The notes: generated by a model not told the origin, from the sequence alone. A stretch of 20,696 nt of DNA from Alphaproteobacteria bacterium (GCA_018895795.1 JAHINZ010000475.1:1-20696), one strand, 5' to 3'. Numbered from the stretch's first letter, positions 5,614 to 13,088 are shown. A program made the numbers and translations.

Positions 5614-7869
5614 CTAGTAGTGGTAGCGCAGGAAGGCGCCGAACGTGCGCGGCCGGTTCATGCTCAGCAAATCCTCGCCCAGGCTGTCGATGTTGGAGAT
5701 CGAGACGACATAGGTCTTGTCGAACAGGTTGCGGGCGAAGGCCCCGGCCTCGATCGTATGGTTGGGCGAGCGCCAGCTGACCTGGGCGCCGGTGATCCAC
5801 ACCGGGTCCTGCGACAGCCGCTCGGCGTTGCTGTTGTCGAAATACACCTTGGACGCATAGTTGGCGTCGAGATTGGCCACGATGGCGCCGCCCGAGGGCA
5901 AGGCGGCGACATAGGTGGCCGCGGCGTTGAACGTCACCTTGGGCGACTGCGGCAGCCAGTTGCCGCTGAAGTCCTGGCCCTCGCTGAAATACTCGCCGTA
6001 CTTGGCGTGCAGCAGCGAGACGCCGGCCGTCAGGGTCAGGGGCTGGATCGGCCGCGCGGTGATCTCGGCCTCGCCGCCATAGACCTTGGAGTTGGCGGCG
6101 TTGTCGAGCACCAGCACCGACAGGCCGTTGCGCAGCGCCTGGGCGAACACCTGCTGGTTCTTGTAGTCGTAGTAGAAGCCCGAAACGTTCAGCCGCAGCC
6201 GGCGGTCGAAGAACTCCGACTTCATCCCCAGCTCGTAGGCGTCGAGGGTTTCGTTGTCGTAGGGCTGGACCTCCTCGGCCGTGGTGGCCAGGCCGCCGAA
6301 GAAGCCGCCGCTCTTGTAGCCGCGATTATAGGTGGCGTAGACGCTGGCGTCGGGCGTCACCTCATAGCGCAGGCCCAGCCGTCCGGAGAGCGCCGAAAAG
6401 GTCTTGGTCTGGTCGGAGGTCAGCAGGACGATCAGCCCGTCCTCGATCTGGCTCTGATAGTTCATGTGCTTGTCGTCGGACGACCAGCGCAGGCCCATCG
6501 TGCCGGTCAGTTTGTCGGTGAATTTGTAGTCGGCCTGACCGAAAACGGCGTAGCCCTTGGTCTTCTGGGTGTAGGGCCAGCCGAACACCGCCACGCTGTC
6601 GCCCGGGCTGATGCCGGTGGGATTGTCGGGCGTGATGAACAGCGGGCGGATCTCGCGCAGGGTGTCCTGGCGGGTGTTGTCCTTGACCGTCTCGTCCATG
6701 AAGTAGCCGCCGACCACCCAGTTGAGCGCGGCGCCGCTGTCGTTGGACTGCAGGCGAAGCTCTTGGGTGAACTGCTGCTGGCGGGAGCGGTAGTTGATCT
6801 CCAGCATCTGCAGCGGGCTGCCGTCGGTGTTCTCCAGGTCGTTGCGGTGAGCCCACTGCCAGGCCGTGACCGAGACCAGCGACACGCCGCCGAGGGTCCA
6901 GGTCGCCTGGTTGGAGGCGCCGAACAGGTCGACCTTGTCCTTGCCTTCCAGGTTGGAGTCGATCGCCTGACTGTTCTTGTCGGTGTCAGCATAGCCCAGA
7001 AGATCCGTGCACTGACCGCTGGCATAGGCGTTGGCGGCGCACAGACCATAGGCGCCGGTCGCCTGGGCCGTGGCGGGGAACAGGGCCCGGTGCTGAGGCT
7101 GGATGGCGTCGCCCCGGTTCACGAAGCGATTGACCTGGGTCAGCATCTCGAAATCGGCCGTCGGCGTATACAGCAGCGACAGTCGGCCAGCCCAGTGATC
7201 GGCGGCGTTGACGTTGTGTCCCGTGGCGCGGTTGTAGGTATAGCCGTCGTCCTTGACCACCTGGGCCGCCGCCCGGAAGGCCAGTTTGTCGGCGATGATC
7301 GGGCCGCCGACGGCCGCTTCGGCGGTGACCGCGTTGAAGGTGGCGTATTCAAGCGAGGCGTCGGACGTGAAGGTCTGGGACGGGCGCTTGGTGGTGATGT
7401 TGATCGCGCCGCCGTTGGTGTTGCGGCCATACAGCGTGCCTTGCGGTCCGCGCAGCACCTCGACCTGGGCCAGATCGAAGAAGCCGGCCATCTGGGCCAG
7501 GGGCGAGCCGATATAAACGCCGTCGACATAGACGCCCACGCCGCTGGAGGCGTTGGGATTGAAGTCGCTGAGGCCCACGCCGCGAATATAGATTTTGGGG
7601 TTGGCGGCCGCGTCATTGGCGCTGATCCGCAGGCCCGGCGCCATGTTGTTCAGCGCCAGCACGTTATTGACGCCGCGCGCGGCCAGGGTGTCGGCGGTCA
7701 AGGCCGTCACCGAGACCGGCACGTCCTGCAGGTTCTCGGCGCGCTTCTGGGCGGTGACGACGATCTCGGCGATCGCCGTGCCGCTGTCGCTCGACGTCGC
7801 CGACTGGGCCGATGCATGACCCGCCGAAAGCGCCAACATGGCGCAGCCCATGAACATAGACGCTTTCAT
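5614..7869 (-). CDS. TonB-dependent outer-membrane receptor
   Basis: The 751-residue precursor has a signal peptide (residues 1-21, ending ASA before Gln22) and a TonB box (IAEIVVTAQ, 33-41). The plug domain follows, with IRGVGLSDFNPNASSGVGVY and VEVLRGPQGTLYGRNTNGGA, and then a long beta-barrel ending in the aromatic residues YHY. There is no N-terminal STN domain, so it imports without signalling through a sigma factor. It belongs to the large caulobacterial/sphingomonad group of substrate-specific receptors for sugars or other organic nutrients, driven by TonB-ExbBD. The ATG at 7869 is supported by the signal peptide; AGGGG and GGAAG lie just upstream. The operator copy at 7915-7930 places it in the same regulon as the aminotransferase and kinase operon. 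The TetR gene follows 107 bases downstream on the same strand and could be partly co-transcribed. Confidence 0.92.
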   Translation of the reverse strand: MKASMFMGCAMLALSAGHASAQSATSSDSGTAIAEIVVTAQKRAENLQDVPVSVTALTADTLAARGVNNVLALNNMAPGLRISANDAAANPKIYIRGVGLSDFNPNASSGVGVYVDGVYIGSPLAQMAGFFDLAQVEVLRGPQGTLYGRNTNGGAINITTKRPSQTFTSDASLEYATFNAVTAEAAVGGPIIADKLAFRAAAQVVKDDGYTYNRATGHNVNAADHWAGRLSLLYTPTADFEMLTQVNRFVNRGDAIQPQHRALFPATAQATGAYGLCAANAYASGQCTDLLGYADTDKNSQAIDSNLEGKDKVDLFGASNQATWTLGGVSLVSVTAWQWAHRNDLENTDGSPLQMLEINYRSRQQQFTQELRLQSNDSGAALNWVVGGYFMDETVKDNTRQDTLREIRPLFITPDNPTGISPGDSVAVFGWPYTQKTKGYAVFGQADYKFTDKLTGTMGLRWSSDDKHMNYQSQIEDGLIVLLTSDQTKTFSALSGRLGLRYEVTPDASVYATYNRGYKSGGFFGGLATTAEEVQPYDNETLDAYELGMKSEFFDRRLRLNVSGFYYDYKNQQVFAQALRNGLSVLVLDNAANSKVYGGEAEITARPIQPLTLTAGVSLLHAKYGEYFSEGQDFSGNWLPQSPKVTFNAAATYVAALPSGGAIVANLDANYASKVYFDNSNAERLSQDPVWITGAQVSWRSPNHTIEAGAFARNLFDKTYVVSISNIDSLGEDLLSMNRPRTFGAFLRYHY

Positions 7870-7914
7870 CTTCCGGTCCCCTAAACCCGGCACTCCGACC
7901 GGTCCGCCACATAC

Positions 7915-7930
7915 GATAATAAAAACTATC
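7915..7930. promoter_or_regulatory. Second copy of the candidate TetR operator
   Basis: The plus strand reads GATAATAAAAACTATC. On the minus strand, the sense strand of the TBDR, it reads GATAGTTTTTATTATC and matches GATAGTTTTGACTATC (2030-2045) at 14 of 16 positions in the same orientation relative to transcription. It lies 45 bases upstream of the TBDR start, close to the 48 bases seen for the kinase. Such an AT-rich 16-mer stands out against its GC-rich surroundings. Confidence 0.6.
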
Positions 7931-8104
7931 TCAACGCAAGAGCGCCCGACGCAAGCCGTTGCGCCCCGCCGGAGCGGCGGGTGCTCGCGATGCATGGTTT
8001 GAAGGCGGGCCTGACCCAAAAGCGGCTCAAGGCGGTGGGCGGTCAGACGCCTGCCCCTCGGCGCGCGGCGGCCACGCCGAATTCCGCACGTCCCGCTCGC
8101 CTCT

Positions 8105-8130
8105 GGATCATTTACGGCTCCGTTTGCGTT
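8105..8130 (+). promoter_or_regulatory. Possible EcfG/SigT-type promoter
   Basis: GGATC (8105-8109) and CGTT (8127-8130) are separated by 17 bases. The general stress sigma factor of alphaproteobacteria (EcfG; SigT in Caulobacter) recognises GGAAC-N16/17-CGTT, so there is one mismatch. Transcription would start about 60 bases before the CsbD-like gene, across the palindrome at 8139-8155. This is a suggestion from one near-match only. Confidence 0.3.
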
Positions 8131-8199
8131 GTGCTCACGGCGGTCGACGACCGCCGAGCGGCCTGACCGCGATCCACCAACCCAAACGGAGTTTCGGAC

Positions 8200-8433
8200 A
8201 TGCGCCGACAGCGTCACCTTTTTCTGGCTCTGACCGTCATGATCGCGGCGGCGGGCTTGACCGCCTGCGACAAGGACGCCGGGCGCAAGCAGGAGACCGT
8301 CGGAAAGGTCGAGTCCGGAGTCGGGACGGTCTTGGGCGACAGCGACCTGAAAAAGGAAGGCAAGAAGGACAAGATGGCCGGCGACCTGAAGCAAGGGGAC
8401 CTGAAGGGCGCGGTCAAGGCCGCCAAAAACTAG
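8200..8433 (+). CDS. CsbD-like small lipoprotein
   Basis: The 77-residue precursor has a lipoprotein signal peptide with lipobox LTAC, so Cys23 should be lipidated and anchor the protein in a membrane. The mature part (KVESGVGTVLGDSDLKKEGK, then KDKMAGDLKQGDLKGAVKAA) is rich in Lys, Asp and Gly and resembles the CsbD family of small stress-induced proteins, whose molecular role is unknown. Residue +2 after the cysteine is Asp, which in enterobacteria keeps lipoproteins in the inner membrane; whether that holds here is uncertain. The ATG at 8200 has GGAG about 10 bases upstream. A near-match to an EcfG-type promoter precedes it, which fits a general stress gene. It appears to be a single-gene unit. 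Confidence 0.75.
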   Translation: MRRQRHLFLALTVMIAAAGLTACDKDAGRKQETVGKVESGVGTVLGDSDLKKEGKKDKMAGDLKQGDLKGAVKAAKN

Positions 8434-8589
8434 CTTGGCCGCCGCCCCTGGCCTGAACGTCGGTCAAACCGAAGACGCTCTGGTCGCTATCCACTAGCGT
8501 GAAACGCGGCGTCCAGGCTCATCGGGCTTGAGGCCGCGCCCGTCCCGCGTCGTCGAGCAGAGAGGACGCGACCGGCGTCCGGGAGGTCC

Positions 8590-9234
8590 GTGATCATCAT
8601 CGCCGAACTCGACCCGCCCTGTCCTCCCCATTCGCCCCCAATCTTGGGGACGCGGGAAACCCTTTCGGCTGTGCTGATCCGCCTGTCGCTCTCTCCGGGC
8701 GAGCGCCTCTCGATCGCCGATCTGATGGAGGGCTTAGGGGAGCGATCCTTTGGCAGCCTGCTCCTGGTCCTGGCGCTACCGGCAACCCTGCTGCCGCCGG
8801 TGGCCTCGGCGGTGCTTGGCGCGCCGCTGCTGCTGATCTCGACCCAATTGCTGATCCGACGCGCCCGGCCCTGGCTGCCCAAGGGCCTGAGCCGCCTGAG
8901 CCTTGAACAGGCGCGCGCCAGGATCGTCCTGGGTCAGACCGCCAAGACGGTCGAACGACTGGAGACAGCCTCACGCCCCCGGCTTGATGCGCTGCTTCAC
9001 CCCTGGCACGCTCGGCTGGTCGCGGTGGGCTGCATGGGCCTGTCGACGGTCCTGATGCTGCCGACGCCCATCGCCCATACGGCGGCGGGCTTAGGCATCG
9101 GCGCGTTCGCGGCCGGACTGATGCAGCGCGACGGCCTGGCGCTGCTGGCGGGCTGGCTCCTGACGATCGCCTGTGGCCTCGTTCTGACCCTGATGGTCGG
9201 CGGCGCGCTGATCGGCTTGCATCACCTGAGCTAG
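8590..9234 (+). CDS. ExoD-family membrane protein
   Basis: This 214-residue protein matches the exopolysaccharide synthesis ExoD family. It has an N-terminal soluble part (ERLSIADLMEGLGERSFGSL) followed by hydrophobic helices, including LLLVLALPATLLPPVASAVL, a segment around ARLVAVGCMGLSTVLMLPTP, and two at the C-terminus. ExoD proteins are inner-membrane proteins linked to exopolysaccharide production and alkaline tolerance in rhizobia. Their biochemical activity is not established. The GTG at 8590 is chosen because GGGAGGT lies directly in front of it, although the spacing is short (2-3 bases), so a start a few codons downstream is possible. It ends convergently with the VIT gene across a shared hairpin at 9241-9265. 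Confidence 0.82.
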   Translation: MIIIAELDPPCPPHSPPILGTRETLSAVLIRLSLSPGERLSIADLMEGLGERSFGSLLLVLALPATLLPPVASAVLGAPLLLISTQLLIRRARPWLPKGLSRLSLEQARARIVLGQTAKTVERLETASRPRLDALLHPWHARLVAVGCMGLSTVLMLPTPIAHTAAGLGIGAFAAGLMQRDGLALLAGWLLTIACGLVLTLMVGGALIGLHHLS

Positions 9235-9240
9235 CGGTGT

Positions 9241-9265
9241 CCCGACCTGACGTCGTCAGGCCGGG
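9241..9265. terminator. Bidirectional hairpin between convergent genes
   Basis: CCTGAC (9246-9251) pairs with GTCAGG (9255-9260) around GTC. After one A/C mismatch, the CCCG and CGGG flanks extend the stem. It occupies most of the 38-base gap between the ExoD-family and VIT stop codons, so it can end both transcripts. No strong T-run is present. Confidence 0.55.
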
Positions 9266-9272
9266 AAAGCCT

Positions 9273-9968
9273 CTAGACCACCGCGCCGAACAGCCGGCCG
9301 ATGCCCGCGGTCAACGCCATCGCCGCCGCGCCCCAGAAGGTCACCCGCACGACGGACCGCCAGACGCCCGCGCCGCCGGCCCCCGCGCCCACCGCGCCGA
9401 GCAGGGCCAGACAGGACAGCGCCGCCAGGGCGACCCCGATCGTCAGCCAGGCGGCGGGAACGACAAGCACGACGGCCAGCGGCAAGGCCGCGCCAACCGT
9501 GAAGGTCGCCGCCGAGGTCATGGCGGCCTGGATCGGGCGGGCCGTGGTGTGGGCCGAGATGCCCAGTTCGTCGTGGGCGTGGGCGCCGATCGCATCCTTG
9601 GCCATCAGCTGCTCGGCCACCTGCCGCGCGACAGCGGGCTCGACGCCGCGCGCCACATAGATCCCCGCCAGTTCGTCCAACTCGGCGTCCGGATCGGTGG
9701 CCAATTCGGCGGTTTCACGGGCCAGGTCGGCCTTCTCGGTATCGGACTGCGAAGAAACCGAGACATATTCGCCCGCCGCCATCGACATCGCGCCGGCCAC
9801 CAGACCCGCGGCGCCGGCCAGCAGGATCGCCGATTTGTCGGGGTTGGCCGCGGCCACGCCGACGATCAGGCTGGCGGTCGAAACGATCCCGTCATTGGCG
9901 CCCAGCACGGCTGCGCGCAGCCAGCCGATCCGGGCCACCAGGTGGCGTTCGCTGTGCAAGCGGCTCAT
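9273..9968 (-). CDS. VIT1/CCC1-family iron/manganese transporter
   Basis: The 231-residue inner-membrane protein begins with RIGWLRAAVLGANDGIVSTA and continues MSMAAGEYVSVSSQSDTEKA, both hallmarks of the vacuolar iron transporter family. The family moves Fe2+ or Mn2+ out of the cytoplasm (into vacuoles in eukaryotes, out of the cell in bacteria). About five membrane helices are visible. A cytoplasmic acidic/helical segment rich in Glu and Asp (about 75-140) follows the second helix and corresponds to the metal-binding domain of the family. Its ATG overlaps the histidine kinase stop (ATGA, 9965-9968), so it is the last and translationally coupled gene of the PepSY-b561-regulator-kinase operon. 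The coupling suggests the two-component system controls metal efflux. There is no fused ferritin-like domain, unlike MbfA. Confidence 0.88.
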   Translation of the reverse strand: MSRLHSERHLVARIGWLRAAVLGANDGIVSTASLIVGVAAANPDKSAILLAGAAGLVAGAMSMAAGEYVSVSSQSDTEKADLARETAELATDPDAELDELAGIYVARGVEPAVARQVAEQLMAKDAIGAHAHDELGISAHTTARPIQAAMTSAATFTVGAALPLAVVLVVPAAWLTIGVALAALSCLALLGAVGAGAGGAGVWRSVVRVTFWGAAAMALTAGIGRLFGAVV

Positions 9969-11389
9969 GAGAGGCGTCCTTCGAAGGGGTGGGAGACGGC
10001 GGGCCAGATGGCCGGGGTCGCGTCTTGGTCGTTGAGGGGAAACACACAGGTGAAGAGCGCGCCGCCGCCGTCGGCGTTCCGGCCGGTCACGACGCCGCCA
10101 TGAGCCTGAACGAGGCTGCGGACAATGCCAAGCCCCAGTCCCGCTCCGCCCTCGGCGGCGCGGGACTGGCGCCAGAAGCGATCGAAGATCCGGTCAAGAT
10201 CCGCCTCACGCAGACCGGCTCCGTGGTCGCGCACCGACAGTCGCGGGCCTGGACCGACGGTGACCTCGATGGGGCCTTCAGGATCGGCGTGGCGGATGGC
10301 GTTCTCGATCAGATTGCGCAGGGCTCTGGCCAAGGCTTCGGGATGGCCGCGCAGTCGCGCCCCCCCCAGATCGGTCAGGCGCACATCATGGCCGGCGGCG
10401 AAGGCGTGGGGCGCGATCTGACCAACGACCTGGGCCGCCAGGGCGGCCAGGTCGATGTCCTGCGCGTCGGTCAGATCCAGCGCGTCGGCCTGGGCCAGGT
10501 CGAGCATCTGATTGACCAGCCGGGTCATGGCCTCAACCTCTTGGGCCAGGCGGGCGCTGTCGGGGCTCTTGGGCAGGGCCTCGATGCGCAGCCGCAGGAC
10601 CGACAGCGGGGTGCGCAGTTCATGGGCCGCGTCGGCGGTGAAGCCCTTCAGCTGCCCCATGGCCCGCTGCAGGCGGTCCAGCGCGCGATTGACCGCGCCA
10701 ACCAAGGCGGCCACCTCAAGCGAGGCGTCCGGCTCGGTCAGCCGCGCATCCATGCGGCCGGGATCCAGCGCGTCCACCTGACGGGCGGCCAGCGACAAGG
10801 GCTTGAGCAGCCGGCCGACGACCTGGACATTGAACAGCAACAGCAACAGCGTCAGCGGGATCAGCGGTAGAGCGACGTGCTCGATCAGTTCCTGGCCGAT
10901 CACCGGCCAATAGAGCCTGTTGCCGCCGGCCTGGGCGGTGATCGCGATCCAACGGGGCCCGCTTTTGTCCTCATAGCGCTGAACGCCGAAAATGCGCGTC
11001 CCGTCAGGGGTCTTCTCGCGCTGGGTCCAGTCCAGCATGCCCGCCGATGGCGTCCTGGGCGCGCCCGCAAGATCACCGACCCGCCCGATCAAGCGCTGAT
11101 CGGCGTCGAACACCTCGACCCGCCAGGCGCTCACGCCCGCGGGCTTCGCCAGCCGCGCCAGAACGGCAGACACATCACCCCGCTCAGGCCCGGCGGCCAG
11201 CAGGTGATCGGCCCGATCGGCCTGCTGCGCGACGAAGTCCTCGGCCAGCGCCTGCTCGTCATTGGCGTACATCGGCACGACAATCGCGACATCCAGCAGG
11301 GCGAAGACCAGGGCCAGCAGCGTCAGCCGCTGCGCGATCTGGATGAACAGGCTTTGTCGACGCGGGGCGCCGGAAGCGGCCTCAGCCAT
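9965..11389 (-). CDS. Sensor histidine kinase, QseC-like
   Basis: The 474-residue inner-membrane kinase has one N-terminal membrane helix (about 18-41), a periplasmic sensor of about 125 residues (about 42-170) and a second helix (about 172-190). HAMP, dimerisation and ATPase domains follow. The phosphoacceptor is His256 in AAHELRTPLS. The N-box is NLIENAIRH (359-367), the G1 box DHGAGL (388-393) and the G2 box GAGLGLG (415-421). The sensor domain has no known fold that I recognise, so its ligand is open. The ATG at 11389 overlaps the regulator's end by 8 bases; an upstream in-frame start at 11425 would add an unlikely cysteine/proline-rich stretch. The C-terminus carries about 20 residues beyond the ATPase domain and overlaps the VIT gene. 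Confidence 0.9.
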   Translation of the reverse strand: MAEAASGAPRRQSLFIQIAQRLTLLALVFALLDVAIVVPMYANDEQALAEDFVAQQADRADHLLAAGPERGDVSAVLARLAKPAGVSAWRVEVFDADQRLIGRVGDLAGAPRTPSAGMLDWTQREKTPDGTRIFGVQRYEDKSGPRWIAITAQAGGNRLYWPVIGQELIEHVALPLIPLTLLLLLFNVQVVGRLLKPLSLAARQVDALDPGRMDARLTEPDASLEVAALVGAVNRALDRLQRAMGQLKGFTADAAHELRTPLSVLRLRIEALPKSPDSARLAQEVEAMTRLVNQMLDLAQADALDLTDAQDIDLAALAAQVVGQIAPHAFAAGHDVRLTDLGGARLRGHPEALARALRNLIENAIRHADPEGPIEVTVGPGPRLSVRDHGAGLREADLDRIFDRFWRQSRAAEGGAGLGLGIVRSLVQAHGGVVTGRNADGGGALFTCVFPLNDQDATPAIWPAVSHPFEGRLS

Positions 11390-12077
11390 GGGCAGAGACC
11401 GCGGTCGTGGCCAACAGCAGGGCATAGCCGACGCCGTGGGCCGTGCGCAGGGTAACGTCCGCCCCGGCCCCCGCCAGACGCTTGCGCAGACGCGAGACAG
11501 CCACCTCCAGAGCGTTGGGCGTCACCTCGGCGTCCATGGCGTAGAGCTGATCTTCCAGGCTGGCCTTGAGAACCACCTGGCCGGCGCGGCGCAACAGATG
11601 CTCCAGCAGCGCCAGTTCCCGGGGCGTGATCGAGACACTGACGCCCGCGATCTCCAGGCTTCGGCCGGCCGTATCCAGCGCGACATTGCCGGCGGTCAGG
11701 ACAACGCCGAGACAGGCCCCCGGCCGTCGAAGCAGGGCACGACACCGCGCCGCCAGCTCGGCGATGTCGAACGGTTTGACCAGATAGTCGTCGGCGCCGA
11801 CATCGAGCCCAGCGATCTTGTCCCCCAGGCCGCCGCGCGCGGTCAGGATCAGGATCGGCACGACGTCGCGATCGCGGCGCAGGCGGCGGACCAGATCCAG
11901 GCCATCGCCGTCGGGGAGACCCAGGTCCAGCAGGATCAGATCATAGGCCGCCAGTCCCCGCGCCTCCAGACCCTCTTCCAGGGTCTGGCGCCAATCGACG
12001 ACGAAGCCCTCGCGATCCAGGCCTCCGACGATCAACTCGCCCAGACGCGCATTGTCCTCAATCAGCAGCAGGCGCAT
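11382..12077 (-). CDS. OmpR/PhoB-family response regulator
   Basis: The 231-residue cytoplasmic DNA-binding protein has a receiver domain at 1-115, with acidic pocket Glu7-Asp8, phosphoacceptor Asp51 in LLDLGLPDGDG, Thr79 and Lys101 in VKPFD. A winged-helix domain follows (about 125-228, with TPRELALLEHLLRRAGQVV and the recognition-helix region EVTPNALEVAVSRLRKRL). It pairs with the histidine kinase that follows with an 8-base overlap. The ATG at 12077 is chosen because receiver domains of this type begin MRLLLIED. A GTG four codons upstream is possible and would sit very close to the AAGGG in front of it. Its start overlaps the end of the cytochrome b561 gene by about 20 bases. The GTCAGG-N5-GTCAGG boxes at 13023-13105 are the best candidates for its binding sites. 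Confidence 0.92.
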   Translation of the reverse strand: MRLLLIEDNARLGELIVGGLDREGFVVDWRQTLEEGLEARGLAAYDLILLDLGLPDGDGLDLVRRLRRDRDVVPILILTARGGLGDKIAGLDVGADDYLVKPFDIAELAARCRALLRRPGACLGVVLTAGNVALDTAGRSLEIAGVSVSITPRELALLEHLLRRAGQVVLKASLEDQLYAMDAEVTPNALEVAVSRLRKRLAGAGADVTLRTAHGVGYALLLATTAVSAHG

Positions 12078-12672
12078 GGCGAACGTCACTTCCCTTCGGC
12101 GCGCGCTTGAAACCGTTGATCATGGACAAGACCAGATTCTCGCGGTGGCGCCAGCTTTCGACAAGCGCCGCCAGAACGTGGAGGATCGCCATGATCAAGA
12201 TCACATTGGCCGCGCCTTCATGCAGGCTTTCAAGCCAGGACTCGCCCCAAAAGGCGTCCAGCCCCATCATCCACCCCGTGACACCGCACATCAGGACAAG
12301 GCCCATCAAGGCCAGCATCATCACCGCGCCCGCCGGATTATGTCCGATATAACGCGGCTCACGGCCGCGTGACAGGGCGACCAGATAGGCCAGCAGGCGT
12401 CGCGGGCCGGGCGTGAAGTCGGAAAAACGGGCATGGCGCGTGCCGATGAACCCCCAGACCAGACGGATCACCACCGCGGCCAGCACGACATAGCCGACAT
12501 AGCGGTGGACCGACTTGACCTCCCGCAGGACGGTCAGGTTGGCGATGCAGCCCAAAGCCAGCGTCCAATGAAACAGACGCACGACCGGATCCCACACCTT
12601 GACGCGCGCCGGGGACGGCGGCGCCAAGGCGTCGGAAACCGGAACGGCGTCGCCTGATGCGTGAGGCGACAT
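12058..12672 (-). CDS. Cytochrome b561-family protein
   Basis: The 204-residue inner-membrane dihaem cytochrome of the bacterial b561 type has four membrane helices. Likely haem ligands are His35 (RLFHWTLA, helix 1), His56 (VHRYVGY, helix 2), His151 (LHEGAAN) and His165 (ILHVLAAL, helix 4). Such proteins pass electrons between quinol and periplasmic or soluble partners. It starts 6 bases after the PepSY stop, with its Shine-Dalgarno GAGGA inside the end of that gene, and overlaps the regulator gene. The co-transcribed PepSY protein is a plausible periplasmic partner. The electron acceptor is unknown. Confidence 0.88.
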   Translation of the reverse strand: MSPHASGDAVPVSDALAPPSPARVKVWDPVVRLFHWTLALGCIANLTVLREVKSVHRYVGYVVLAAVVIRLVWGFIGTRHARFSDFTPGPRRLLAYLVALSRGREPRYIGHNPAGAVMMLALMGLVLMCGVTGWMMGLDAFWGESWLESLHEGAANVILIMAILHVLAALVESWRHRENLVLSMINGFKRAPKGSDVRHAPAAD

Positions 12673-12678
12673 CGGCGT

Positions 12679-12957
12679 CTAGTCCTCGTTGTCTTGAACG
12701 ATCGCGCCGGAGACCGGGTTGAAATAGACCTCGGCCTTCTTGCCGGCCTTGTTCATCCCATAGATCTCGTAGCAGCTGCCGCTGACCTGAAAGACCTTGA
12801 TCTTGGTGTAGCCCAGCGCAGCGATCTTGGCCTTCATCTGGGCCTCGGTCAGCCACTTGGCCTTGGGTTCGGTCGTGCATTTGGGGGCGGCGACGGCGGC
12901 GCCGGCGATGGACAGGGCGGCCGTGGCGATCATCGCCGAGATCATAGATTTGCGCAT
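12679..12957 (-). CDS. Exported small PepSY-domain protein
   Basis: The 92-residue precursor has a signal peptide (1-24, cleavage near AVAA before PKC). The mature part of about 68 residues has the pattern of a single PepSY domain: WLTEAQMKAKIAALGYTKIK, then CYEIYGMNKAGKKAEVYFNP and a short acidic tail. Two cysteines (in PKC and GSCYE) may form a disulfide. Small PepSY proteins sit in the periplasm and are often encoded beside two-component systems, where they may modulate the sensor or bind ligand. It is the first gene of the five-gene minus-strand operon, with GGAG 6 bases before its ATG. A GTCAGG tandem repeat lies 66 bases upstream. Confidence 0.85.
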   Translation of the reverse strand: MRKSMISAMIATAALSIAGAAVAAPKCTTEPKAKWLTEAQMKAKIAALGYTKIKVFQVSGSCYEIYGMNKAGKKAEVYFNPVSGAIVQDNED

Positions 12958-13022
12958 GGTTGGCTCCGACAGGAAAGCAGGACGTGGACGACTGCTCCAC
13001 GATGCTCAGGGTGCCGGCTTCA

Positions 13023-13039
13023 CCTGACCAAAGCCTGAC
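13023..13039 (-). promoter_or_regulatory. Tandem GTCAGG box facing the PepSY operon
   Basis: The minus strand reads GTCAGG-CTTTG-GTCAGG, two identical hexamers 11 bp apart, about one helical turn. This is the usual layout for a dimer of an OmpR/PhoB-family regulator bound head-to-tail. Its downstream edge is 66 bases from the PepSY start, suitable for activation. The same element faces the erythrin gene at 13089-13105. Confidence 0.65.
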
Positions 13040-13088
13040 GGCCGCCAAACGCCGTCCTCCCTCTTTGTCGCCGGCCCTACCGGCCGCT

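Larger units (their letters stand above)
7870..8199. other. Divergent regulatory region between the TBDR and the CsbD-like lipoprotein
   Basis: These 330 bases hold the TBDR operator copy (7915-7930), a possible EcfG/SigT-type promoter (8105-8130) and a 17-bp palindrome GGCGGTCG-A-CGACCGCC (8139-8155) between that promoter and the lipoprotein start. A short open frame at 7981-8166 has no start signal or recognisable product and is probably not a gene. Confidence 0.55.

Noticed and set aside
5620..7884. Plus-strand open frame of 754 codons opposite the TonB-dependent receptor
   Set aside because: It is a shadow of the receptor gene. The low-complexity composition, lack of a recognisable domain and near-exact mirroring of the receptor gene argue against a real product.
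7981..8166. Short plus-strand open frame (61 codons) in the divergent regulatory region
   Set aside because: It has no Shine-Dalgarno, no recognisable sequence, and it overlaps the likely promoter of the lipoprotein gene.
9246..9260. CCTGAC/GTCAGG pair as a third regulator box
   Set aside because: The hexamers are inverted with a 3-base gap, not tandem with a 5-base gap. They lie between two stop codons, so a hairpin terminator explains them better.
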